Below are positions 26,535 through 35,700 of a DNA stretch of 64,000 nt, in pieces. Origin of the DNA: an uncultured Clostridia bacterium (GTDB lineage Bacteria; Bacillota; Clostridia; Christensenellales; UBA1242); contig CAKVMH010000001.1 of NCBI GenBank assembly GCA_934772045.1, positions 1 to 64,000 on the forward strand, read 5' to 3'. The notes under the pieces were generated by a model, which saw nothing but the letters and a program-made list of their open reading frames with translations, was not told the DNA's origin and did no database searches. The number at the start of each line of letters is the position of its first letter. Position 1 is the first letter of the stretch. A program made the position numbers and the translations under genes.

Positions 26535-27063
26535 TGCTACTGCTACTGAGAGAACAGATGCTGTAAAAACTGGTTACATCAAATTATCAACAAATGATGA
26601 CTTTGCTTTGGTTGCAGATGGTGTTCTTCCAGGTGATACATTAATTTCAAAAGCTGTTACAGTTACACCTAGCTACACAGGTTCTGATGGTGAATTTGTT
26701 GCCGTAAAAGTAACAATTAAAGCTGAAGCTGACAATGCAGAAAAAACAGATGTTACCGCAGCACTTAAACTTGGCTTTACCGCAGCAACTTCTGGTGAAG
26801 GTTGGTATAAATTAGACGGCAAAGAAGGTGTTTATTTCTGGGGTTCAAACGCAACTACTCCAGTTGCTATGACAGAAGCAAAAACAGTTTTAGAGCAATT
26901 AACTATTGATACTTCAGTTGCAGATGACTGGAAACAAGAAAATGCAACAAATTCAGAAAGCAAATTAATGAATGCTACTGTAACAGTTACCATCTCAGCT
27001 AGAGGTGTTCAAGCTGCTCACGTAACCGATGCTGTTGACCAATTAAAACTTTTATTTGCTTAA
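26479..27063 (+). CDS. Silent SipW-dependent surface protein cassette 1 (inverted)
   Basis: The open frame encodes 194 residues starting within the hydrophobic core of a SipW-type signal peptide (VMVAMLAFGGTFAYFT) and then a unique beta-rich mature domain ending in LKLLFA. It lacks the basic N-terminus present in the expressed copy: an in-frame TAG lies just upstream, and no ribosome site or -35 is present. DNA 26474-26534 is identical to 28503-28563 on the opposite strand. I read it as a donor cassette rather than an expressed gene. It has its own terminator. Confidence 0.7.
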   Translation: MGIVMVAMLAFGGTFAYFTATATERTDAVKTGYIKLSTNDDFALVADGVLPGDTLISKAVTVTPSYTGSDGEFVAVKVTIKAEADNAEKTDVTAALKLGFTAATSGEGWYKLDGKEGVYFWGSNATTPVAMTEAKTVLEQLTIDTSVADDWKQENATNSESKLMNATVTVTISARGVQAAHVTDAVDQLKLLFA

Positions 27064-27070
27064 TTAAATT

Positions 27071-27096
27071 AAAAAACACGCGTTAGCGTGTTTTTT
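27071..27096 (+). terminator. Terminator of cassette 1
   Basis: Stem AACACGC / GCGTGTT with loop GTTA, A run before and T run after, 8 bp past the stop codon. Confidence 0.85.
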
Positions 27097-27156
27097 CTTG
27101 CTTTTAAGAAAATGAAAATAAAATTTTAACTTACTTATATAATATATTAATTATTA

Positions 27157-27183
27157 GAACAGCAAATTGATTTGCTGTTCTTT
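27157..27183. terminator. Perfect hairpin between cassettes 1 and 2
   Basis: GAACAGCAAAT-TG-ATTTGCTGTTC followed by TTT. An 11-bp stem; probably a second terminator, reading either way. Confidence 0.6.
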
Positions 27184-27290
27184 ATATTAATATATATGTA
27201 AAAGCTAGCCTATTAATAATAATTTTCTTTTTTCAATTTACCTTTTTAATTTTTGTTTCCAAAAATTACGCGCCCCAAAAAAACAAAAGA

Positions 27291-27316
27291 AAAAAACCGA
27301 CTAATGTCGGTTTTTT
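27291..27316 (-). terminator. Terminator of cassette 2
   Basis: Stem AACCGAC / GTCGGTT with loop TAAT between an A run and a T run, 13 bp beyond the minus-strand stop codon at 27329. Confidence 0.85.
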
Positions 27317-27328
27317 AATAAAATTTAA

Positions 27329-27904
27329 TTAAGCTTTGAATGCAGAAGCTGCAAGAGCTTGAGCAACTGTTAATTCAGCATGTTGAACTGAACATGATGA
27401 AATTGTTACAGTGTAAGTTTTGCCCATGTTAGCATCATCTGTTCCATTAGGAGTTTCAGCCTTAAATGTTACTTTGAATGAAACAACTAATTCTGCAGAC
27501 TTAACAACGTCAGACCTTGTTTCTTTGTCTGCACCTGTATTTGCTTGACTGTTTTCGTAAACATAAACATCAGTGTAATCTGTTTCAGTTGACTTTGTTA
27601 ATGTTTCACTACCGATTTTAACTTCAGTCAATTCAAATTGATCTGCTGGTAATGATGTAGTATCAATTTTGAAGAATACATATGTACCACGGTCAGATTC
27701 ATCTTTGTAAGTAACACTTGAAGAAACTGATTCACCTGGTAACAAAGCAGATGTGTTACCTGTTAAAGTAATGGCTGTTGCTTCAGATGTTAATTTGATT
27801 GTACCTGTTTTGATAGAACCAGATTTGTTACCTGCGTTAGCAGTAAAGTACGCGAAAGTACCGCCGAAGGCGAGCATAGCAACCATCACAATTCCCATTA
27901 TCAT
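27329..27904 (-). CDS. Silent SipW-dependent surface protein cassette 2 (direct)
   Basis: 191 residues. It begins MIMGIVMVAM then FGGTFAYFT, so it lacks the lysine-rich N-terminal region required for a working signal peptide; an in-frame TAA lies 15 bp before the ATG and no ribosome site is seen. The mature domain is different in sequence from the other two cassettes but has the same plan (TGTIKL start, beta-rich). DNA 27843-27901 is identical to the block in the other cassettes. It lies in the same orientation as the expressed copy, beyond that gene's terminator. Confidence 0.7.
   Translation of the reverse strand: MIMGIVMVAMLAFGGTFAYFTANAGNKSGSIKTGTIKLTSEATAITLTGNTSALLPGESVSSSVTYKDESDRGTYVFFKIDTTSLPADQFELTEVKIGSETLTKSTETDYTDVYVYENSQANTGADKETRSDVVKSAELVVSFKVTFKAETPNGTDDANMGKTYTVTISSCSVQHAELTVAQALAASAFKA
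27843..27901 (-). repeat. Identical 59-bp block, copy 2
   Basis: The same block as 26474-26534 and 28503-28563, 59 bp without a difference, in minus orientation. Flanking sequence differs on both sides. Confidence 0.9.
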
Positions 27905-27961
27905 TGAGATTAATTTTTAAGTACGGAAATTGTAGGCGGACTTTCGCAACTTACTGCATAT

Positions 27962-27989
27962 AAAAAGATACACTGATGTGTATCTTTTT
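27962..27989 (-). terminator. Terminator of the expressed cassette
   Basis: Stem GATACAC (27967-27973) / GTGTATC (27978-27984), flanked by A5 and T5, 8 bp past the stop codon at 27998. Confidence 0.85.
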
Positions 27990-27997
27990 GAAAATTA

Positions 27998-28612
27998 CTA
28001 AGCAACAGTGTAGCCAGCAGCAGTCAAAATTGTTTTAGCGTCTGCTTCAACATTTTTAACTTGTACAGACTTTGAACCAAGTTTTAATGAAACTTCAGCT
28101 CCCATGTCAACAGGCTTTGTGCTGTCTTCTACAGATGTATTCCAATCTGAATTTGAGTCAAATTTAACTTGATCTACAACGCTTAAAGTTGTGTCTTTAG
28201 CTACGGCTTTAGGAGTTGATGTTGTTGCATCACTCCAAATATAGTAATCTGTTTCACCATATTTTACCCATTTGCCATCAGCTGTTGATTTTAATTCAAC
28301 AGTAAGAGAAGTTGTACCAGCACTAAGACTAAATTCTACGATAACATAAGTATCAACTGTAGAACCTGCTGTTGTAACTGTAACAGCATCACATAATACA
28401 TCTTGAGGCATTAAGAAACCAGTGATTTCCTTAACAGTGCCAGTTGCTGTCAATTTAACAGTACCTGTAGTAGCGGTTGCTGTTTTTGTACCAGCTGTAG
28501 ATGTAAAGTACGCGAAAGTACCGCCGAAGGCGAGCATAGCAACCATCACAATTCCCATTATAATGATTGCAAATGTTGACTTAGCCATCTTTTTAGATTT
28601 CATTTTTGTCAT
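27998..28612 (-). CDS. Expressed SipW-dependent (TasA/camelysin-type) surface protein
   Basis: 204 residues from ATG 28612, chosen because AAAGGGG lies 8 nt upstream. The N-terminus MTKMKSKKMAKS is basic, followed by a hydrophobic core and FGGTFAYFT, the SipW-dependent signal motif. The mature domain of about 165 residues starts with TGTVKL and is beta-rich, with threonine/valine alternation. It would be exported, cleaved by a SipW-type peptidase (not in this window) and assembled on the surface. It is the only one of three cassettes with promoter, leader and charged N-region. The cleavage-region DNA is identical to the two silent cassettes. Confidence 0.85.
   Translation of the reverse strand: MTKMKSKKMAKSTFAIIIMGIVMVAMLAFGGTFAYFTSTAGTKTATATTGTVKLTATGTVKEITGFLMPQDVLCDAVTVTTAGSTVDTYVIVEFSLSAGTTSLTVELKSTADGKWVKYGETDYYIWSDATTSTPKAVAKDTTLSVVDQVKFDSNSDWNTSVEDSTKPVDMGAEVSLKLGSKSVQVKNVEADAKTILTAAGYTVA
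28503..28563 (-). repeat. Identical 61-bp block, copy 3 (expression site)
   Basis: Base-for-base identical to 26474-26534 on the other strand. It forms with that copy an inverted repeat bounding a 1.97-kb segment. The junction falls in frame in all three cassettes. Confidence 0.9.
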
Positions 28613-29088
28613 TTTATTTTCCCCTTTTAAATTTCTTTGGCTTTCTGCCAAAGATTGTTTACCTTTGGCTTTGCCAAAGGTTTTGTTGGGCTTTTGCCCA
28701 TGTAACCAAACTGCAAATTTAACTTCGACTTTAAATTTTGCAATTTGAGATATAGCATTTTTAGTTTGCCAAACTTAACTTTTGGCTGATGCCAAAAGTG
28801 TTCCCTAAATGCTTTGCGATGCCGAACCTTGCGAAAACGCAAGTTAAACATTTTAAAGCAATTTGAAAACCTTGTTCCCCGTGCCTAGTATGTACATTTC
28901 AAGCGCGGGAAGTTTGTATCACTACAAACAAATTTGCAAATTTACTTGTAGGGCTCCTAACCCTTACAATCTCAATGTGTCACCACACTAAGTTTGCCGT
29001 CCAAATTTTAAATGTTAAATTAACTTTAAGCCAACTTAACAATAAAATTTGCTTTAACATGTAAACTACATCGACATCGTTCACTGTT
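28613..29088 (-). promoter_or_regulatory. Long structured 5' leader of the expressed cassette
   Basis: About 475 nt between the predicted transcription start and ATG 28612, with many stable hairpins: CTTTGGC/GCCAAAG near 28655-28680, GGGC-TTTT-GCCC near 28687-28698, CTTTTGGC-TGAT-GCCAAAAG near 28782-28800, CTTGCG-AAAA-CGCAAG near 28828-28843, GTTTGTA-TCAC-TACAAAC near 28914-28931. No ORF fits. This suggests post-transcriptional control or mRNA stabilisation; no known riboswitch class is recognised. Confidence 0.55.
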
Positions 29089-29094
29089 ATTACG

Positions 29095-29123
29095 ATTTTA
29101 TAATAAACAAAAATGATAGTCAA
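29095..29123 (-). promoter_or_regulatory. Promoter of the expressed cassette
   Basis: Minus strand: -35 TTGACT (29118-29123), 17-bp spacer, -10 TAAAAT (29095-29100). Confidence 0.65.
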
Positions 29124-29295
29124 ACAAAAAGTGACAAGTTTTTACAAATTTTTTAAATTTTAGCAAAAGCAAAATTTTTAGAGTGCTAATTTGTTTACTT
29201 AAACAGAATAAAGCCATATTGATTTGTCACCCTAAGTATGTTTGTGTTTATATGTTTACTATACTTAGCATAAGCAAATATACTTTATTAAGTAT

Positions 29296-29410
29296 GTCAC
29301 CCTGAGTGTAAACGAAGGGTCTTGTGCGTAGCACTTTTAAAGATTAATTCTCAAAAGCAAGGCAAGCCTTGCAAGATTCTTCGCTTCGCTAACACTTCGC
29401 TCAGAATGAC
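29296..29410. repeat. Dispersed palindromic repeat family 1, copy C
   Basis: Starts GTCACCCTGAGTG, ends CGCTCAGAATGAC. Near-identical to copy D over the left 90 bp. A degenerate extra left module lies at 29227-29295, as in copies A and E. Confidence 0.85.
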
Positions 29411-29469
29411 ATTTTTTATTCTACCGTATGTCACCCTTAACATAACATTTCAACCTGAGCTTTCTTCAA

Positions 29470-29574
29470 GTCACCCTGAGTGTAAACGAAGGGTCTTGTG
29501 CGTAGCACTTTTAAAAATCATTTTCTCAAAAGCAAGGCAAGCCTTGCAAGATTCTTCGCTTCGCTCAGAATGAC
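29470..29574. repeat. Dispersed palindromic repeat family 1, copy D
   Basis: The most compact copy, 105 bp: GTCACCCTGAGTG at the left, GCTCAGAATGAC at the right. It forms an imperfect long hairpin. Confidence 0.85.
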
Positions 29575-29648
29575 ACATAGTTAAAACATGTTGCCCAAAC
29601 AAAAATCATACTTATTAATAACCCGCTCGAAATGACAAATGGTTAAAC

Positions 29649-29687
29649 AAAAAGATACGCTTGAACAAAAGCGTATCTTTTTAAATG
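29649..29687 (-). terminator. Terminator of the giant surface protein gene
   Basis: Stem AAAAAGATACGCTT / AAGCGTATCTTTTT around loop GAACAA, about 90 bp beyond the stop at 29775. Confidence 0.8.
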
Positions 29688-29774
29688 TTAAATTTTCTAC
29701 AAATATATTTAAGGAAAATGTTTCACTTTGTAAAACATATTGTAGGCTTAACTAATCAAACAAATTAAAACAAA

Positions 29775-32700
29775 TTAAATTGTTGTGTTTTCAATGAGTT
29801 TAATTGCGGTGTATGTCAAATTCAACTCTGCATCGCCTTGCCCCATAAACGAGAGTTGTGCACCTGAACTTGTTTGTTGAATTTTATAAACATACACTTG
29901 TCCATCTAAGGTATATGTAATTTGAATAGCATTGCCAACCTTAGAAACATCAACATTTAACAAAGCGTTGCCGTCTTTATCCGCCACCTTAACAGTGTCT
30001 GTTAAATCTCCATTCCAATTCATGTTAAATGTGAATGTTAGCAATTCGTCAACGAAGTGCAATTCGGTGAGTTGAACTTTTTCGCCTTCGGTTGTTGCGT
30101 TGGTTAAGAAATCTAATTTAACTTCGGTGTTATAAGAATAGTTTTTGCCAGCATTTTTATTCACAACATCATTGCCTGTAAGTTGATGTGGATTTTTATT
30201 GTTCAATTCCATAATGTCGGCATACAAGTTTTCGCTTGTCGACAATGCAAATGTGTTTTTAGTTATCTTCACATCGATAACTAGGTTATTGTTCATTGTG
30301 ACTGTTGTGTCAATTTCATCGCTGGTTGCTGTTGCGCCACCTGAAATTGCGATTGTGAACTTCTCTTTCAATATTGAACTGATTTTAATGTTTGCTGTGC
30401 TGTTGGCATTTATATATTGACTAACAAAAGTTGTGTTGCCGTCCAGTTTTGTGTCATCCACCGAAATCTCGTTCAAATACTCGGCGCCTTCGCTAACTGT
30501 AAAGGTTATATTATATTTCCTTATATTCCTAATCTTTAAAGTAATAGTTTTATTATTATCATTATAGTTACCAGCAAGTGATGAAATCAAAGCCGTGTCA
30601 ATTTTAAGCGTCGCTGGGCTTGTTGTTCCAATTTCTTTTTCCACCCCATTATTTACATAATAGAATTTAATTAAGGCTTCGTTTGCAAGGTCAGATTTAC
30701 GCACCAAAGTTATTGTGTCGTTAATTGAGCAACTGCCAGCGGACAAAACCAAATTGCCGACATCTATTTTAACTGCTTGATTACCGTTGATTGAATAGGT
30801 GTAGTTATCCAAATTGTCGGTTACAAGTTCCATTTTTGTGTTAATAAGCACCTTTTGGAACAGCACGTAATATGTGCCTGAAATTGAATTGATAAATTCG
30901 TCGTTTGTAAGGCCGTCTGGGCAATTACCGTTTGTAATGGTTATTGTATTGCCCACTGGTTTCCATGCGGTGTTAATGTTGCCATAATTCTGTTTAACAC
31001 CGACAAAGCGGTATCCGTTTGGAATGGTGCCAAGCCTGATTTCCACTTTCAAGCCTTCCAAGAAACTGCCTTGTTTGCCTTTGTCTGTGCCACTTATATA
31101 CAAACTTGCAAAGTTTTCCATTGCTTGTAAATCTTCATTATGGAAAACCGCGCCATTTGAATTGTCTGGCGAAACAACAAGGTTGATTTGACCCTTTTTG
31201 CGGTCACTAATCACAAGTGTTAACAAAACTTCGCTTGCCTCATAATCCGCTGTGGAAACTTTAATTTGGTTACTAGAATTCATGCGCCCGCCAGCACCAT
31301 TAACAAGCACTTCTAAATGATACAAATTGTTCAATGTATAAGACAATGTGATTGTGTCGTTTGCAACAACATGTGAGCCGTCGGCATTGTTTGTAATTCC
31401 ACAAAGTTCCCCACGCGCAATTTTAATTTGCAAGTTAGTAACATACTCTTGCAATTGTTCTTCAGTTATGTATTTACCTTCGTTTTGATAATAGTAATTT
31501 ACACCAAAAGGCAAAGTTGTTGGAATGAAGTTTGCATAAATTGTGCAATCGCCATTAACGGTGAATGATGACGAAATTTCCTCACCTAAATTAGATGTAA
31601 ATGAAACGGAAGTATAATATTTATTGTTCCATTCTGCACTTACAGAGTTACTAAGTTTTTTATGTGTGTAAATTGTGCTGACACCGCCAACTGATTCAAC
31701 TGTCAAAGTCCTTGAATTGTTGTTATTCACACCATTTGAGATTGTCATGCTACGTTCTGTGCAATTTGTATCGTTTGGTTGGTCTTCCGGAACCGCACCC
31801 ATCAATTTGCCCGGCTCAATCTGCATTGTTATTTCATAAATAGGGCTAACTTCGACCACAATTGTGAATGTGCGCTTATCTTCTGGCACAATCACACCCG
31901 CACTGGTTTCCACCATACGGTAAAGTGTGTCTGTATCAATAGCCTTGCTATACACAGGTTTTTCAGTTAATGCAAAGTTGTATTGTTGCCTTAATAATGA
32001 GTATTCAGTTATCGCCCTTGGTTGATAGCCCCAAGCATTTAATATCGCATATTTATTTTCATTTATAAGCATGTAGTTGGTAACAAACGCACCGGTAGAG
32101 TCATTCAACGCATTGTAAGGCATTGTCCAATTCAAGACATCAGGAAGCGTCCAGTTAGACCTAACTTCACCATTTGAAATTGGTGTTGTATAGTCGTCAG
32201 TTTCATAAACAACATATTTCACACTGAATGTAATGTATTCAACATTGATTGTTAAGTTGCCCAAACCCTGATTTTTATCCGCACTGTATGATGTATTTTC
32301 GCGATAATAGAAATTCCTAAGCCAAGCACCACTCATGTTTAAAATGTATGTTTGGTCATTGCCCACCAAAGCCGGTGTTCCGTCCATATCTAAACTTGAA
32401 AGTTCTGTTTTGGTTTTTAATATTGTACCAGTGTATTCGTTCAATGAAAAGGCTGGTGTTTGAAGACCGAAACCAGCAAATGCGTGGTAATAAATTGAAA
32501 ATCTGCTTCCACGCTTTAAATTTAAGTTATAGGTTTTATATGTGCCATTAGCATTTGTAAGGTTGTTTGTAATTATAATGTTGCCAGAATTTGTAACCTG
32601 CTTAACCAATTCATCACGCATTTCAACTGTTGTGCTGTAATTAATTGGTTCAAAAGTCACATTCGCACTTATTTCATCGTTATCGTGCAACTTAATAAGT

Positions 32701-35700
32701 TCAACATCTGTTCCGTCTTCATACTTAGCCTTAAATAGTATTGTCTGCAAGCCATCACTGATTGTTGTGTCGTTTGTATGCAATGTGAACGCATATGATA
32801 AACTGTCTGCCTTTTCTTTCGTGATTGTACCTTTACCATTATTCATTTGAACGCCAAGCACGCCAGCAAAACGATAACCTATCATATCGTCGTAGTAATC
32901 GTTTGTTTTGCCCATGTCGGTAACTTTGCTTTGGTCATAAACATTTACCCTAATTTCACAGCCAGGGTAAATGACAATTGATTTTTCACCATGTGCTAAT
33001 ACCCAACCAGAACTGCTAAGTTTTGAAACATCACTGCCCGCTGTGTTTTGTGCGTCTTTACCGATGTACTTATACATGTCAAAACCGCCAGCGTCGTTAA
33101 ACTTGATTATATATGACGCATTGTTTTCTGCGTTGCCATTATCGACAAGTTCAAGTTGAACATACCCATAAAAGCCTTGCAGACCTTCAACAATTGTATT
33201 TACATCAAGGTTATATTGTTCGCGGTAGAAAATCGGGGAAAGGTTAAGGTTACCAAACGTCACGGTTTCTTCATCACAATTTAATGTCCAAACATCAGCA
33301 GTGCATGCAAATATTTTGTCTACAACACTAACTGCATTCTTTTGCCCTTCGCTTTTTTCATCATAAATCGTTGTTGTGAAATTACACTTACCATCAGCAC
33401 CATTGTAGCGCCATGAAATCAAGTTGTAGTAAGGTTTAACTAAACGTAAATCGCCTATAACATGGTCATTTAACAAGTAAATAAACATGCTTCCATCGGC
33501 GTTAGTGTAAACCGTCCTTAAATAATAATCATGTGCATTTGTTACATCTTCACCAGTGGTTGTGTAATCATAATTCACTGTGCCAACTTTATATTTGCTA
33601 ACTTGAGCACCAAATATATTAGCATAATTTTCAGTTGGCTTATTTTTGTAAAGATCAATCTTATTTTCGTCTTGATCAGAATACTTACAAGTTACCCATT
33701 CGGTGTAATAATATACATCTGGGCTGTTTGCGATTGTTCCGCCTACATAATCCGTCCCAGCACCATCTTCACTCAGTTCAGCGTTGTCCGTGTTAATCAA
33801 TTTTACTTTATAAATGTTGTCAACTTCATGTTCAGTCAACGCCAAACTATAACACAAGTTTTCAAAATCAAATATGTTTTTATTTTCCACATTGTACTTG
33901 TAGTTTGATGTTGTAATATTTGTATACAACCAAGGCAACCCAGCACCATTACCATCATCACAAACAACAATGCTTTCACCAGCCGTATAGTAGGCTATGC
34001 TCTTACCAATTGTCGCATGTTTGCCGACTTCAAGTTTATAAGTATCCATGTAAGAGATAACCTTTTCTTCACCCTCAAACTTCCCAGTTAACTTAATTTT
34101 CACAGGGTTCCAAACAGGTTGAATTGTGATTATCGTAGAAGCAAAAGTATAATCGCCCAAAGTCCATGTGTTGATTGCTTCAATCATAGAAGCAAGGCTT
34201 TTACGTATGGTAACACGATTGCCATCAGCCCCAAACAAGCTTGTAATATTAACAGTGTGTTGGTCAATTGAATCTTCTTTCCCCCAATCATTACCGTCAA
34301 TGTAGATGTAATAAGTCCTATTGTTATATTTGAAGCTTATCGTATAGCCCACAACATCAAAACCATAGTTGTAAATGGTGTATCTATTTGCATTGTCTAT
34401 AAATGTCAAACTCAAATTTGGGTTAGATTTTAAATCTGAATATTTGGTGAATGCTGTATCTTTTGAGGAATACGCAAACGCCATGGTTGTTGTCGCATCT
34501 AAAGTAAATTTAACTTTTATTGAACCATTATCCGCTTCAACTTTGTTGCCGTTTGCACTAATGCCATATAAGTCGTTTTCTTTGTCAATTTCTGTCCATT
34601 TTGTTTTTGAATTGTCTATCTCGACATTATATTTCATGCTCCAACTTGGGATAACAATCATGTTAAACATTACGGGTTCATTAGTTGGCTTACCTTGGAC
34701 ATTTCCCTTGTCAAACACATTGTTTGGGGTATCTCCACTTTCTCCGCCAAAACCTCTAACTTGTGTTACCTTAACATATGTTTTTCCGTTAAATGTTGTA
34801 GTTGTGCCACCATCAGTTACAAATTCAACCCAATATCTAGATTGTGCAGTGTCGTTACCATTGCCGTCTTTTACCCAAATTACCCATTTATTTGTTTCGT
34901 CTTGGCGCTGATATCCGTAACTTTGTATAGCATCAATATCTAACAGCCAGCCATTAAACACGGCTTCTTTAACAAGTGGTTCGTAATCTTCACCGAAGAA
35001 GGCTTTAAGGCTTGAATCATCATTAGGTAAATACTTGTAATACAAAACATTTATTTTTGACAGCATGTTTTTAACAGCATCTAAATAGTCAACTCCGTTT
35101 ACACTGTAAGGCTTGTTGTCTTTTGAAATTTCCGATGAATATCTAGCACCTTCATTGCCTGCCTTAACGCTATCTTTAATTGTGTATCCTAATGCAAAAT
35201 CATATTCTATTAACTCAATTTCAGCGGTAATCGTCAAGCTGTCATAACGCGCAAACTCAAATGTGGTGCCAGTCCCAACCGATGAATTTATGCCCGTTTT
35301 TGAATTTTCCGCTTCAAAAGTTATGCTTTTTAACCTATACCCTTGCCACAATGATAGCGTGACAGTGTAATTTATTTTATTACCTTTTTTGTATGCCCCA
35401 AATTGAAATTGTGCCGATTGAGTACTCACATAATTGCCTTCATTCTTTATTTTTGTGCCTAGCCCAACATAGTAATCAAAGGCTTCCCATACTTGTGTTC
35501 CAGCAGTTGAAGTTTCTTTCCAGTCTGCACCAAGAATAGTCCTTCCGTCTGGTTGAACAGTCTCAGGCTGAATACCCTTTATTCTAAAATGTAAATCCGG
35601 CAGTAATTTATCAGGATCTGGCGGATTTGGGTTTGGATCTGGCCCTGGATCAATCAAATGCACAAACTGTAATTGGATAATGCTATTTATACTTGTCTTA

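Noticed and set aside
26055..29574. Insertion sequence or phage remnant around the surface-protein cassettes
   Set aside because: No transposase, integrase or phage gene could be found; repeats are short and non-coding.
29775..29900. LPxTG or membrane anchor at the C-terminus of the giant protein
   Set aside because: The last 60 residues contain no sorting motif or hydrophobic tail.
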